A DNA stretch of 64,000 nt from Coxiella-like endosymbiont (GCF_030643785.1 NZ_CP094378.1:992001-1056000), one strand, 5' to 3'. Shown: positions 50,638 to 61,028, counted from the stretch's first letter. Notes: generated by a model not told the origin, from the letters alone. Numbers and translations are program-made.

Positions 50638-50901
50638 ATGCTCTTAGAATGGCCAGAAAGCTGTGGGGTCTCTAAGCGCTCAACTATTCCAGCTAAAATA
50701 AAGAATTATAGCTATAGCAAAAAAATCAGTAGACTCAGAAGAAATTGCTCCAGCCTCGAGTTGGCAAACGATCTTGATTCAAATGATTGGCTTGATGATG
50801 AGAAGAAAATCGCTTTTAATGCAGGAACGTACTCTCAATTAGTTAAGCTAGCTTGCGAAGATTATGAAAAATTAGTGAATCCAAAAATCATTTCTTTATA
50901 A
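50638..50901 (+). CDS. Hypothetical small protein
   Basis: 86-codon open frame on the plus strand between aroC and sdhE, both on the other strand. No motif recognised. The second half (SLELANDLDSNDWLDDEKKIAFNAGTYSQLVKLACEDYEKL, described by region) looks helical and acidic; the first half is basic. It ends one base before the sdhE stop. No clear ribosome site was seen. It may be a relic or a non-coding frame. Confidence 0.25.
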   Translation: MLLEWPESCGVSKRSTIPAKIKNYSYSKKISRLRRNCSSLELANDLDSNDWLDDEKKIAFNAGTYSQLVKLACEDYEKLVNPKIISL

Positions 50902-51140
50902 TTAAGTTATTATCTTATCGACTAAACTTTGAAATTGAGGACCGGAAGGAATTTCGTGACCAAGCAACCAATCGTAAAGCAAAGGATCTGGTTCATCGAG
51001 GAGACGGTTAAATATTTTTTTTCCTCGGCCGTCAAAATTTGAAATTGATTTTCATAGAATCGCTCCAAAAGGATATCCAATTCCAGCATTCCACGACGGC
51101 ATTTCCATTTAATTTTTCTCGCTTCCAAAAGTTCGCCCAT
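50902..51140 (-). pseudogene. sdhE: FAD assembly factor SdhE, poly-A frameshift
   Basis: Flavinylates the SdhA subunit of succinate dehydrogenase. ATG 51140: ELLEARKIKWKCRRGMLELDILLERFYENQF carries the RGxxE/RGMLELD motif. After AEEKK the frame is lost at an A8 run (51015-51022). With A9 it continues IFNRLLDEPDPLLYDWLLGHEIP to a TAA at 50902, which is the normal SdhE ending. A single base is the only lesion. One base separates it from alr upstream on the same strand. Confidence 0.85.
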
Positions 51141-51141
51141 T

Positions 51142-52215
51142 TTATTTTTCTCTAAATTGAACGCGTTGAGTTATTTTGCACAATAATTCGTAGCTAATAG
51201 TACCAGCCTGTTCAGCTATTTGTTCGACAGGCAATCCATTCCCCCACAAAATTACCTCATCACCAATTTTAACCGCTGACTCGCGGTGTAAATCAATGGC
51301 GATCATGTCCATAGATACTCGACCAATTAACGGACATATTTTTCCATGCAATAATGTTGGTGTTCCACAGGGAGCATGGCGTGGGTATCCGTCACCATAG
51401 CCAATACCAACAATACCAATAGATGTATTTTTGGAGGAACGCCATATACACCCATAACCCACAACTTCTCCTGGACGACAATTTTTAATTGCTATTATCC
51501 TCGCAGATAAAGTCATTACTGGTTTTAAATTTCGTTTCACGCCGATCTCCCAAGAAAAAGGCGACACGCCATACAACATAATGCCAGGGCGGATCCAATC
51601 TAAAAAAGCAGTGGAATAGCTTAATACGCCTGCTGAATTTACAACACTTTTAGGGACGTCTCTATCTTTAACAATTTCTCTAAATTGATTAATTTGCCAT
51701 TCGGTAAACGACCGATCTTTATTATCAGCGTCAGCTAAATGGGTCATTAAGCCAATTGGTTTTTGTACCGACGGACAAGCAGACAAACGGTCATAAGCAG
51801 AAGCTACCTTTTGTAGGGAAAAACCTAATCGATGCATTCCCGTATCGATCTTCAACCAAACTTGTAAAGGGGAAGAAATTTTATTTTTTTCTAAAAGATT
51901 CAATTGATGAGAGTGGTAAATTACTGCTACTAAATTATAGTGAATAAATTCTTTTAACTCTTTTTCATCAATAAAGCCGCGCATAACCACAATTGGCGTT
52001 GCGATCCCGTTTTCCCGTAAAATTAACGCCTCATCAATACACGCCACACCAAATGCATTTGCCAGGGGAAGTGTTTTAGCAAGCCGCACCAATCCGTGGC
52101 CATAACCATTGCTTTTAATCATAGCTAAAACAAAAGATTGGGGAGCAATTTCTTTTATCCGAGAAAAATTATGTTTGAGCGCTTGTAAATCGATAGTAGC
52201 AACTGCTCGATTCAC
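51142..52215 (-). CDS. alr: Alanine racemase
   Basis: PLP enzyme making D-alanine for peptidoglycan. 357 aa. It starts with GTG 52215, overlapping the dnaB TGA (GTGA). PLP lysine in [17 protein letters not shown] (about 30-46), [40 protein letters not shown], and the second-base Tyr region in [12 protein letters not shown]. Downstream of dnaB in the rpsF-rpsR-rplI-dnaB-alr order. Intact. Confidence 0.96.
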   Translation of the reverse strand: MNRAVATIDLQALKHNFSRIKEIAPQSFVLAMIKSNGYGHGLVRLAKTLPLANAFGVACIDEALILRENGIATPIVVMRGFIDEKELKEFIHYNLVAVIYHSHQLNLLEKNKISSPLQVWLKIDTGMHRLGFSLQKVASAYDRLSACPSVQKPIGLMTHLADADNKDRSFTEWQINQFREIVKDRDVPKSVVNSAGVLSYSTAFLDWIRPGIMLYGVSPFSWEIGVKRNLKPVMTLSARIIAIKNCRPGEVVGYGCIWRSSKNTSIGIVGIGYGDGYPRHAPCGTPTLLHGKICPLIGRVSMDMIAIDLHRESAVKIGDEVILWGNGLPVEQIAEQAGTISYELLCKITQRVQFREK

Positions 52216-53604
52216 GCTCGCGCTCCAAAAGGTGATCGCTGTGGCATACTTTCATGAGAAAAATTGTCAAAGCGAGTATATTGCCCCCGAAACGTGAGTA
52301 TCACCTTCCCAATTGGGCCATTTCGGTGCTTTGCAATAATAATCTCTGCTTTTCCCTTATCGGGAGAGTCTTCATGATAAACCTCATCACGATAAATAAA
52401 AGCAATGAGATCAGCGTCTTGTTCAATTGCACCTGATTCACGTAAATCAGACATCACTGGACGTTTATCGGTGCGAGCTTCTAAACTACGGTTAAGCTGA
52501 GATAAAGCGATAATAGGAATATTTAATTCTTTTGCTAGCGCTTTTAAAGAGCGGGAAATTGCAGATATTTCTATGCTGCGGTTTTCACGATTGTTGGGAA
52601 CATGCATCAATTGAAGATAATCCACAGCAATTAAACCGAGGAGCCCCCCCATGCTCACGGGCTAAACGTCTTGCCCGTGAGCGAATCTCCCCGGGACTTA
52701 AAGCAGGGGTATCATCGATAAATAATTTGGTTTCTGAGAGCATTTCAATGGCATGGGTAATTCGAGGCCAATCATCGTCTTTGAGTTGGCCCGTGCGCAC
52801 TTTATGCTGATCAATACTTCCTAGAGACGAAATCATCCGCATAACCAGTGCTTCAGCGGGCATCTCCATACTGAAAACCAGAACCGGAACATTTCCCTTT
52901 ATGGCCGCATGTTCAGCAATATTCATCGCTAATATGGTTTTTCCCATAGAGGGGCGGCCTGCGATCACAACTAAATCGGCGGGTTGTAAGCCCGAAGTTA
53001 ATCGATCTAAATCGGTAAAACCTGATGAAAGGCCTGTGAGCGCTCTATCGGAATGATAGAGCATATCAATTCGATCCGTGGCTTTGGCCAACAAGGTGCT
53101 GATTGGCACAGGTCCAGCTCCCCGAGAGCGACTTTCAGCAATATTAAAAACCCTTTGTTCAGCCTTATCGAGTAATTCTTTAATGTCACGGCCATCAGGG
53201 TTAAAACCATCCTGCACAATATCCGTTCCAGCTTCAATTAATTGCCGTAAAATGGCCCGTTCTCGGACGATATCTGCATAAGCGACAATATTTGCAGCGC
53301 TAGGTGTATTTTTAGCTAATTCATAAAGATAAGCTTCTCCAGGCGCATTTAATCGATCCTTCGCTTTTAGCGCTTCTGATATAGTTAATACATCCAAAGG
53401 ATTATGTTGATCGATCAAGTGTGTCATCGTTTCAAAAATTGCCTGATGATCGGATCGATAAAAATCTTTGGCACTTATTCGGTCAGTAATGCGATCCCAC
53501 GCGCGATTGTCCAACATTAAGGCACCGAGTACAGATTGTTCCGCCTCTTGAGAGTGAGGTGGAATTTTAGGAAGTAAATCTTTAGGTTTCTGACGTGGGG
53601 GCAT
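52212..53604 (-). pseudogene. dnaB: Replicative DNA helicase DnaB, split by a one-base G-run difference
   Basis: Hexameric replication-fork helicase, essential. ATG 53604: N-terminal domain PHSQEAEQSVLGALMLDNRAWDRI, linker, then the RecA-like core with Walker A VVIAGRPSMGKTILAMNIAEHAA and FSMEMPAEALVMRM. After RRLAREHGG a run of seven G's (52644-52650) changes frame. With six, it runs on [17 protein letters not shown] (Walker B) to the end, [19 protein letters not shown]. Both halves are fully conserved. A dead dnaB is not credible in a free-replicating chromosome, so a sequencing error or frame rescue is the best reading. Confidence 0.93.
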
Positions 53605-53639
53605 GGACGCTAGTGTAGCATTCTCACTCTCTTTCCTGC

Positions 53640-53945
53640 AAAAGTTACTGGTCCACTAGGAAATACAATTGGATTGGGATTGAAAGCATAAGTTCATCAA
53701 TTTTGTAGTTCAAAATCCGATCCCTGCGCAACCCCCGTATAAGCAAATTAGGTTGTGATATTTTAGCCTTATACATTGTAACCATTGGCGCTACTACCGT
53801 AGTCTCAAGATCACCCAAGACTTCCCGTATATTGCGAGGCCCGATCCCAAGAAAATCCTATACGCCACCAATTAAATAAGGTGATAATAAGCCTCATAAC
53901 CCTAATTGAGATAGGGCACAAAATGGTAACACTACTTAAAATAAA
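53640..53945 (-). pseudogene. Short unidentified relic upstream of dnaB
   Basis: Minus-strand fragments such as VLGDLETTVVAPMVTMYKAKISQPN and LLIRGLRRDRILNYKIDEL read well but in changing frames. I do not recognise the family. It lies between rplI and dnaB. Confidence 0.35.
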
Positions 53946-53966
53946 AAGAGATGATGCTCCTTTTAA

Positions 53967-54419
53967 TTATTCAGAAAGTACTTCAATTTTTACCGTAATA
54001 GCAACGTCGGTATGAAGATGAACCGGAATTTCATATTCACCAATTTGTCGAATAGGACCTTCAGGTAAGGTTACTTCGCGTTTTTCGACAACGACACCCT
54101 CACTGGAAATTATTTCAGCAATTTCACGGGATCCCACCGACCCAAAGAGCTTACCCTCATCACTTGTCTTTGCTGAGATATGAAAGGTTTTTCCTTCCAA
54201 TTTTTTCGCCCGTACCTTTGCTTTCTCTAATTGTTCTTCTGCTAACTTCTCTAATTTTGCACGCTGTTTTGCAAATTCTGCAATATGTTTTGCTGTGGCA
54301 GGAACAGCCTTTCCATACGGCAACAAAAAATTACGAGCATAACCAGGCTTTACGAGTATTTGATCCCCAATGTTGCCCAAATTGGCCACTTTTTCCTGCA
54401 AAATAACTCTCATATTCAT
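53967..54419 (-). CDS. rplI: 50S ribosomal protein L9
   Basis: 150 aa. MNMRVILQEKVANLGNIGDQILVKPGYARNFLLPYGKAVPAT is the L9 N-domain (described by region). A long helix of alternating K/E (AKQRAKLEKLAEEQLEKAKV) and a C-terminal RNA-binding domain follow. The first ATG (54419) is preferred because GAGGA sits about 9 bases upstream. Part of rpsF-rpsR-DUF2232-rplI. Intact. Confidence 0.97.
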   Translation of the reverse strand: MNMRVILQEKVANLGNIGDQILVKPGYARNFLLPYGKAVPATAKHIAEFAKQRAKLEKLAEEQLEKAKVRAKKLEGKTFHISAKTSDEGKLFGSVGSREIAEIISSEGVVVEKREVTLPEGPIRQIGEYEIPVHLHTDVAITVKIEVLSE

Positions 54420-54437
54420 AATTTAAATCCTCATTTT

Positions 54438-55349
54438 TTAATTCTGTAGTAAAGCATAATGCTTTCGAAAATTATAAAAACTATCGATAAGTCCCACGAT
54501 GGCTAAAGCAATCACTGTAAAGAATGTTAATAACAATAAGGCGATGTAAACTATTATTATTAGTAAGGCCATTTCTCTTCGATTCATTACCAATCGATGA
54601 AAGATACTTAAGCCCCCGATCATAAATGGAAATAATAACACAGGATAGATATCCACCAGCCAACTTGGCTCCCACATTAAACCAATACTGGCAATGATTA
54701 ACAAGCCTGCACCCGCTTGACTGATACGAATTCTAGCAAATTCAAACTGTAATCGTCCAGGAGAAAAGAGAGCCATTTGCCAGCAACGGGCTAAAATCAG
54801 CAAAACAATCATCCCAAATAAAACAAAAAAAGCAAAGCCTCCCGTGGCAATAGCAGAAAGATGCTGGGCAAATTCTGCAGAGCAATCGGCGCTTAAATGG
54901 AAAGTTAAAGCCCAACCATTAGCCTGCAAATAATTGTGAATTAATCCTATCCATATTTGCCGAATATTCGGAAAAATAAGGTGCACCACGAAAACTGCCA
55001 ATATACCAATTATAGCAGCCGCTTCTAAAACCCATTGCCAAGAAGCGGTGCGGCATAGGATTAAAGCGAATATAAACACTAAACCACATTGGATAAGTAG
55101 TAAATCAAACTGATAAAAAAAGCCAAAATGACGGGTTACTACTAATGCAATTGCGGGTAAAAGAACAAAAGCTAAAACGGCCAACCCTGCCTTATAGCCT
55201 TTTTGGAGAGTAACTAATCCTAAAATTAGAGTGACAACGAACCCTATAGGTAGAAGAAAAGCTAATAATGAAGAAGCCAGCGCAGCCATAGCTGCGTGAA
55301 TGTTATCGGCTAATAAATATTTCCCCAAGTTCTTCATTAACTTGCCCAA
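54438..55349 (-). CDS. DUF2232 family membrane protein
   Basis: 303 aa with eight or more predicted membrane helices covering almost all its length (for example ALASSLLAFLLPIGFVVTLILGLV, FFVLFGMIVLLILARCW and LLIIIVYIALLLLTFFTVIALAIVG). Inserted between rpsR and rplI, as in many gammaproteobacteria, where it is of unknown function (YybS-like). The context suggests a role near translation or envelope growth, but none is proven. Intact. Confidence 0.85.
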   Translation of the reverse strand: MGKLMKNLGKYLLADNIHAAMAALASSLLAFLLPIGFVVTLILGLVTLQKGYKAGLAVLAFVLLPAIALVVTRHFGFFYQFDLLLIQCGLVFIFALILCRTASWQWVLEAAAIIGILAVFVVHLIFPNIRQIWIGLIHNYLQANGWALTFHLSADCSAEFAQHLSAIATGGFAFFVLFGMIVLLILARCWQMALFSPGRLQFEFARIRISQAGAGLLIIASIGLMWEPSWLVDIYPVLLFPFMIGGLSIFHRLVMNRREMALLIIIVYIALLLLTFFTVIALAIVGLIDSFYNFRKHYALLQN

Positions 55350-55402
55350 ATTATTGCCCTCACCTGCCTGCTAATCACAAGAGAGGAGAGGCTCAATTTC
55401 TC

Positions 55403-55624
55403 TTATCGATGCGTATCGCAATATGGCAACAAAGCCAAATAACGAGCCAGCTTAATAGCACGAGATAATTGGCGCTGATATTTAGCGCTTGTTCCGGTAA
55501 TCCGACTCGGAACCATCCGACCGGATTCCATAATGTAATCTTTTAATGTGTCAATATCTTTGTAATCGATTTCTTGAATGTTTTTTGCTTTAAAAGCACA
55601 GAATTTTTTGCGACGAAATGACAT
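55403..55624 (-). CDS. rpsR: 30S ribosomal protein S18
   Basis: 73 aa from the ATG at 55624 ([17 protein letters not shown]). The open frame extends 17 codons further up without family similarity and overlaps rpsF. Core [53 protein letters not shown] is fully S18-like (given by region). Ten bases after rpsF. Intact. Confidence 0.97.
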   Translation of the reverse strand: MSFRRKKFCAFKAKNIQEIDYKDIDTLKDYIMESGRMVPSRITGTSAKYQRQLSRAIKLARYLALLPYCDTHR

Positions 55625-55634
55625 ATATTTCCTC

Positions 55635-56027
55635 TTAAGCTTCTTCGGGTATTTTAGCAGTCTCTTCAACGACAATTTTTGGTTTCTCTTTTCGAGACTT
55701 CCCTTTTTCAGCGCTTTGCATAATGGATGAAGGCTCAGTAATAGCGTGATTGCGCTTTAAAACTAAATTGCGAATTACCGCATCATTGTAACGAAAAGCA
55801 TTTTCCAGCTCATTTAGAACAGCTTTATCGCACTCAATATTCATTAAAATATAATGAGCTTTATGTACTTTGTTGATAGAATAAGCTAATTGTTGACGTC
55901 CCCAGTCTTCTAAGCGATGGACTTTGCCCTGGCCTTCTTTAATCATTGCCTGATAGCGCTCAACCATCGCCGGCACCTGTGTGCTTTGGTCGGGATGGAC
56001 TAGAATCACGATTTCATAATGTCGCAT
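55635..56027 (-). CDS. rpsF: 30S ribosomal protein S6
   Basis: 130 aa. [49 protein letters not shown] and [19 protein letters not shown] are all S6. A charged tail ([24 protein letters not shown]) follows, as in other S6 proteins. First gene of the minus-strand ribosomal operon, with a good promoter about 75-100 bases upstream. Intact. Confidence 0.97.
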   Translation of the reverse strand: MRHYEIVILVHPDQSTQVPAMVERYQAMIKEGQGKVHRLEDWGRQQLAYSINKVHKAHYILMNIECDKAVLNELENAFRYNDAVIRNLVLKRNHAITEPSSIMQSAEKGKSRKEKPKIVVEETAKIPEEA

Positions 56028-56099
56028 TAGCGATTTTCTCTCGGTTTAACAGCCCCCTTCCGAGGTTTGAATCGGTGGAGCAAGGAGTAAAAATGCCGT

Positions 56100-56128
56100 A
56101 TTTTAACCAATTCCACATAAGATATCAA
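56100..56128 (-). promoter_or_regulatory. Sigma-70 promoter of the rpsF-rpsR-rplI operon
   Basis: Minus strand: TTGATA (56123-56128), 17 bases, TAAAAT (56100-56105). Both hexamers are one mismatch or less from consensus in key positions, and spacing is ideal. Confidence 0.75.
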
Positions 56129-56220
56129 ATTAAATCCAAGGCGCCCGGGATTCCACTTAAAGCTCTTGGCTTTGTAGGTTTTTGAGCCTAGAGTAAAGGA
56201 ACCAATCTTTTAGAAATTCA

Positions 56221-56229
56221 TGCTATGAT
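56221..56229 (+). promoter_or_regulatory. Extended -10 promoter before the Mth938-like gene and nadE
   Basis: TGCTATGAT, an extended -10 (TGn-TATGAT), about 28 bases before the ATG at 56257. The -35 region is weak, as is usual for extended -10 promoters. Confidence 0.5.
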
Positions 56230-56256
56230 TAGGAATCATCATGAGGCCAGAAAACT

Positions 56257-56643
56257 ATGCTACTCACTGAAGATGCTGGTATTGGTAATTATCACATTCG
56301 AGCTTACGATGCCGAATCAGTCACAATTAACAAAACCCTCTATAAGTCAAGCGTAATTATTTCCCCCTATAAGCTTATTCCTGACTGGGAACCAAGATCT
56401 TTAGAGGACTTAAAACCAGAACATTTTCAAACTGTGTTATCTTTAAATCCCGAAGTGGTTATTCTTGGGACCGGAAAAAAATTTATTTTTCTGCCTAAAG
56501 AAAAGGTCATGCCGCTTCTCCAAAAACGAATTGGGATTGAATCCATGGATACAGGCAGCGCTTGTCGAACCTATGCAGCGCTAATGTCCGAAGGGCGGAA
56601 GATAGTGGCAGCATTAATCATAAATAATAATTCTAATTCATGA
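56257..56643 (+). CDS. Mth938-like domain protein (DUF498/NDUFAF3 family)
   Basis: 128 aa. Seen: AYDAESVTINKTLYKSSVII, then LSLNPEVVILGTGKKFIFLP and GIESMDTGSACRTYAALMSEGRKIVAALI, the pattern of the small Mth938-like fold. Its relatives assist respiratory complex I assembly in mitochondria; the bacterial role is unclear. The stop overlaps the nadE ATG (ATGA), so the two are co-translated. Intact. Confidence 0.85.
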   Translation: MLLTEDAGIGNYHIRAYDAESVTINKTLYKSSVIISPYKLIPDWEPRSLEDLKPEHFQTVLSLNPEVVILGTGKKFIFLPKEKVMPLLQKRIGIESMDTGSACRTYAALMSEGRKIVAALIINNNSNS

Positions 56644-58268
56644 AAAAATTAGTTATTGTAGGAGCTCAAATTAATTTGCTGGTTGGGGATATTGAAGGCA
56701 ATACCCAACTCATCATCGATACAGCCAATCGTGCTTATCGCGAGAGTAAAGCAGATGTTGTATTATTTCCAGAATTAGCCATTACAAGCTATCCACCCGA
56801 AGATTTGCTTTTTCGACCTGCACTTTATCAACGTGTGCATCAAGCACTTCAACGGATTGCTGAAGAAGTTAAACACACTACCATCGTCGTAGGATATCCA
56901 GATTTTCAAGACAGTCATTATTATAACAAGGCGGCAGTAATTGCTGAGGGTAAAATAATGGCGACCTACGCAAAACACGCCCTGCCTAATTATCGAGTTT
57001 TCGACGAAAAACGTTATTTTTTCTCCGGAAATCAACCTTGTATCATCGAAATTAAGGGAGTAAAAATTGGGCTATTAATTTGTGAAGATTTATGGTTGGA
57101 AAGCCCTTTAGAATGTGCTATCAAGGCCGGAGCACAATTAATCGCTTGCATTAACGCTTCCCCTTTCGCTCAAGATAAATCCCATCACCGACGAGATTTG
57201 TTAACGAAACGTACCCAGAAATATCGTATCCCTATTATTTACTTAAATTTAATTGGAGGACAAGATGAACTCGTTTTCGATGGCGGTTCAATGGTATTTA
57301 ATCAAAATGGAGAGCGCGTTCAGCAAGGCACTTATTTCAAAGAAGAGTTGATGACTATTGAATTTGACCTCGAAAACCCATTAGAAGTTTGTACCAAGCA
57401 TCCTTTGCCGCCCGAACCACTGGATGAAGAGAAAATTTATAACGTTCTCGTATTAGGTGTTCGCGATTATATTAATAAAAACAATTTTCCTAGCGCCATC
57501 ATTGGTCTTTCCGGAGGAGTGGATTCTGCTTTAACGCTAGCCATTGCTGTTGACGCCATCGGCCCATCACGCGTGAGTGGGGTCCTAATGCCATCCTCTT
57601 TTACTTCTTCCATGAGCATTGAGGATGCAAAGATCGAAGCTCAAGCATTAAAAATTTCGACTTCCGTTATTGATATTAATTCCATATTCGAAGCTTTCCT
57701 TCGAAACCTTGCACCGGAGTTTGTAGGACTTCCTCGAGATGTTACTGAAGAAAATTTACAAGCACGTATTCGAGGCACATTATTGATGGCTCTTTCCAAT
57801 AAAAAAAGAGCTATTGTATTAACCACCGGAAATAAAAGTGAAATGGCTGTCGGCTACACTACTTTGTATGGTGATATGGCTGGAGGCTTCGGAGTCTTAA
57901 AAGATGTTTATAAAACAATGGCGTATCGATTGTGTAAATACCGCAATACCATTTCGCCTGTCATTCCCGAACACGTTTTAACTCGGGCACCTTCTGCAGA
58001 ATTAGCCCCCAATCAAAAAGATCAAGACACCTTACCACCTTATCCAGTGCTAGATGAAATTTTGGAATGTTATATTGGAAAAGATGAAGATCCGAACACA
58101 ATCGCGGCTGCTGGTTTTGACATTAATATTGTTAAGAAAGTAGTCCGAATGATAAATCGTAATGAATATAAGCGGCGACAAGCGCCGATTGGTATCCGCA
58201 TTACGAAACGCGCTTTTGGAAAAGATCGGCGGTACCCGATCACCTCTGGATTTTCAAAAGATGTTTAG
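56640..58268 (+). CDS. nadE: Glutamine-dependent NAD+ synthetase
   Basis: 542 aa, two domains. N-terminal nitrilase-type glutaminase with catalytic Glu in LFPELAITSYPPEDLL, Lys in KHALPNYRVFDEKRYF and Cys in LLICEDLWLESP. C-terminal ATP-pyrophosphatase has the SGGVDSALTLAIAVDA P-loop (about 293), TTGNKSEMAVGYTTLYGDMAGGF and KRRQAPIGIRIT. Makes NAD from NaAD with glutamine. Overlaps the 3' end of lpxK on the other strand by 29 bases. Intact. Confidence 0.96.
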   Translation: MKKLVIVGAQINLLVGDIEGNTQLIIDTANRAYRESKADVVLFPELAITSYPPEDLLFRPALYQRVHQALQRIAEEVKHTTIVVGYPDFQDSHYYNKAAVIAEGKIMATYAKHALPNYRVFDEKRYFFSGNQPCIIEIKGVKIGLLICEDLWLESPLECAIKAGAQLIACINASPFAQDKSHHRRDLLTKRTQKYRIPIIYLNLIGGQDELVFDGGSMVFNQNGERVQQGTYFKEELMTIEFDLENPLEVCTKHPLPPEPLDEEKIYNVLVLGVRDYINKNNFPSAIIGLSGGVDSALTLAIAVDAIGPSRVSGVLMPSSFTSSMSIEDAKIEAQALKISTSVIDINSIFEAFLRNLAPEFVGLPRDVTEENLQARIRGTLLMALSNKKRAIVLTTGNKSEMAVGYTTLYGDMAGGFGVLKDVYKTMAYRLCKYRNTISPVIPEHVLTRAPSAELAPNQKDQDTLPPYPVLDEILECYIGKDEDPNTIAAAGFDINIVKKVVRMINRNEYKRRQAPIGIRITKRAFGKDRRYPITSGFSKDV

Positions 58269-59215
58269 AGCGTATTTTTGATTCGAGGTGTTGAGAAAAA
58301 TCTCGCGAGAATTTCTCGGGAACCTCTAAAGCAACGGATAAACAAAACAATCGTTCACTGTTAAATTGTTTGCATTTAACTGCATCTTTCTCTGTCATGA
58401 GGATTATTTTGTCATCCCCGAATTGAAAATCCTTTTCCTGGTAAAAATAATGATCGGGAAATATGTGTTTTATTACTTTTGCTCCTAATAATTCAAGCTG
58501 ATGAAAGAAACTGTGTGGATTCCCCAATCCAACAACGGCATGGATAGTTTTCCCTTGTAATTCCTCAAAATTTATTTTTTTTCTGGATTTTTTAATTGAT
58601 AAATTTTCACAGGACACAATTGCTTTGCAAAAAGAAAATCTACAGTATTTAGCCGTGATTTAGGTTCGCGCAAAGGTCCTGCCGGCAAGCACAATCCATT
58701 TCCAAATTGACGATCCGGATCTATAACAGCGATTTCAATATCTCGTGATAGTGAATAATGCTGTAAACCATCATCGCTGATAACAATATTGCAACTGAAA
58801 TTTTTCAATAAATGTTCTATAGCAGCCGGTCGATTGACACCCACCACCATTGGGCAACCGGTTCTTGCCAGTAAAATAGCTTCATCACCAACTACGCGAG
58901 GATCGCTATTGGGCGTAACGACTTGGGGCCGATTTTTGGTTTTCCCACCATAACCACGACTAACAAGTCCTGGTTGAAATCCCTGCTTTTTTAAGTAACT
59001 TACCAACCAAATCGCTAAAGGAGTTTTTCCGCTCCCGCCCACAGTGACGTTGCCTATCACAATGATAGGTATCGAAAATTGTCGATTTTTTTAAGCCCAA
59101 TGGCATAGGCTGACCTTCGGAGAGCGACAGCCAGTCGGTATAACAAAGAAAAAGGAATTAAAAGGCGACTTATCCAAGAGTGTGGTTGATACCAAAACTG
59201 CGGCGCTGTTATCAT
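58240..59215 (-). pseudogene. lpxK: Tetraacyldisaccharide 4'-kinase LpxK, two poly-A frameshifts
   Basis: Phosphorylates the lipid A precursor. ATG 59215 overlaps the restored msbA stop: MITAPQFWYQPHSWISRLLIPFSLLYRLAVALRR (by region), to AIGLKK. An A7 run (59086-59092, A8 needed) shifts into NRQFSIPIIVIGNVTVGGSGKTPLAIWLV with the Walker A. After QLKNPEKK an A8 run (58575-58582, A9 needed) shifts into INFEELQGKTIHAVVGLGNPHSFF and a normal C-terminus. Only these two bases interrupt it. Loss would mean no mature lipid A, so error or slippage rescue is as likely. Confidence 0.87.
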
Positions 59216-61028
59216 TATGGACCCTCAGCGATAACCCCAATGGGTTTTTCCGAGAATTGCATCCGATACAATTCTCCATAAATTCCCTTTAAAGCCAACA
59301 GTTGCTGATGAGTTCCTTTTTCTACAATGCGCCCCCCTCCATCACAATAATCCAATCCACCTTCTCAATGGTAGACAGTCGATGTGCAATTATTAACGTA
59401 GTCCGTTGGTGCATTAGGTTTTCCAACGCTGCTTGGATATGTCTTTCTGCGTGGGTATCTAACGCAGACGTTGCTTCATCGAGAATAAGAATCGGAGAAT
59501 TTTTAAACAAAGCACGAGCGATAGCGATCCGTTGGCGCTGACCTCCAGAAAGAAGAACACCATTTTCTCCTACAACAGTGTTTAAGCCTTCAGGTAATTG
59601 ATCGATAAATTCCATCGCATGGGCCGCTCGAGCTGCTTCTATAATTTTTCTTTTATCAATACGTCCTACTTCTTGACCATAAACAATGTTATTTAAAATA
59701 GTGTCGTTAAATACGATGGTGTTCTGAGATACTAAAGCAAATTGATTGCGCAATTCTTGCAAATGAAATTCTTTAATATTAATGCCATCAATTTTAATGA
59801 TGCCTGACGAAATTTCATAAAATCGCGGTAATAAATTAATTAGCGTAGACTTCCCTGCGCCCGATCGACCAACTAATGCAACTGTTTGTCCTGCCTCAAT
59901 AGTCAAATTAATATCTGAAAGGATAGGTTTTTGACTCTTATCATAGGTAAAAGAGACGTGAAAATATCCTATGGTACCCTTTGCTCGTAATAAATGACGG
60001 CTTCCCTTGTCCTTTTCGATGTCTTCATCTAACAGTTTGAAGATACTTTCCGCAGCGGCAATACCTTTTTGGATGTAACTATTAACCATAGTGAGTCGGC
60101 GCACGGGTCGAAGCATCATGATCATTGCAGAAACCACAGAAACAAAGCTGCCGGCAGTTACATGCAAAGAAGGCTGAGTAGCAAAAAATAAAATGAGAGC
60201 AATCGGGATAGCGATGAGTAATTGCACTAATGAAGTACTGACACTATTAGTGACTACGACTTTCAATTCGCGCTGTTGATTTACCTTGGTGGCACTGCGA
60301 AATTTTTCATTTTCATAAGTTTGTCCGCCAAAAAGACGAACTACTTTATAAGCTTCTATGGCCTCACTTGCAATATGCGTAACTTCACCCACAGATCGTT
60401 GTACGCTGGTACTCAATCGGCGTAACCGTGCGCTGCAAATTTTCATTACCCAGGCAATAATCGGAGTAATTATCAAAAAAAATAACGTTAATTCCCAATT
60501 GACTAAAAACATCACCGTCAACAAGCCAATTACTAAGGAGGATTCCTGGAGTGTAATTACTAGAGCATCAGAACTAGCTTGAGCAACTTGCTCTACATTG
60601 TAGATCACTATAGATAATAAATAACCCGAACTGTGTTGATCATAAAATTTAGCAGGTAAGCGTAATAAATGACTGAAAATCATACGTCTAAAATCCATTA
60701 CAATGTTACGAGCCACTCGATTAATAAAATAAGTCGACAAAAACCCCGCCATCCCTCGAAATAGAAAAATTAACACGATGATTAAAGGAAGCCACCGAAT
60801 AAAACTGGCATCACGGGAGATAAGTCCATGATTAATAATTGGTTTTATTAACCAAGCAAATCCGGCATCCATTAGCGAGACTACTATCGTACCGATAATC
60901 CCAAAAATAAAGATCGCCCAATATCGTTTAGTGGCTTGCAAAAGACGTCCATAGGTTTTAACGCCTTCTCGTTTAACTTTTTTCATCAATAGCTTGAAGG
61001 GACCCTTGCCAAAAATAACGCCGCTCAT
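59215..61028 (-). CDS. msbA: Lipid A flippase MsbA, C-terminal frameshift
   Basis: ABC exporter that flips lipid A-core across the inner membrane. ORF 568 aa: six membrane helices, then Walker A ALVGRSGAGKSTLINLL, Q-loop, signature VLLSGGQRQRIAIARALF, Walker B ILILDEATSALD and H-loop LIIAHRLSTI. The frame then leaves at EGG: a G6 run (59332-59337; G7 needed) precedes RIVEKGTHQQLLALKGIYGELYRMQF and a TAA at 59215-59217 overlapping the lpxK ATG. As written, it loses about 40 residues after all catalytic motifs. An alternative start at an ATG 14 codons downstream is possible. Confidence 0.9.
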
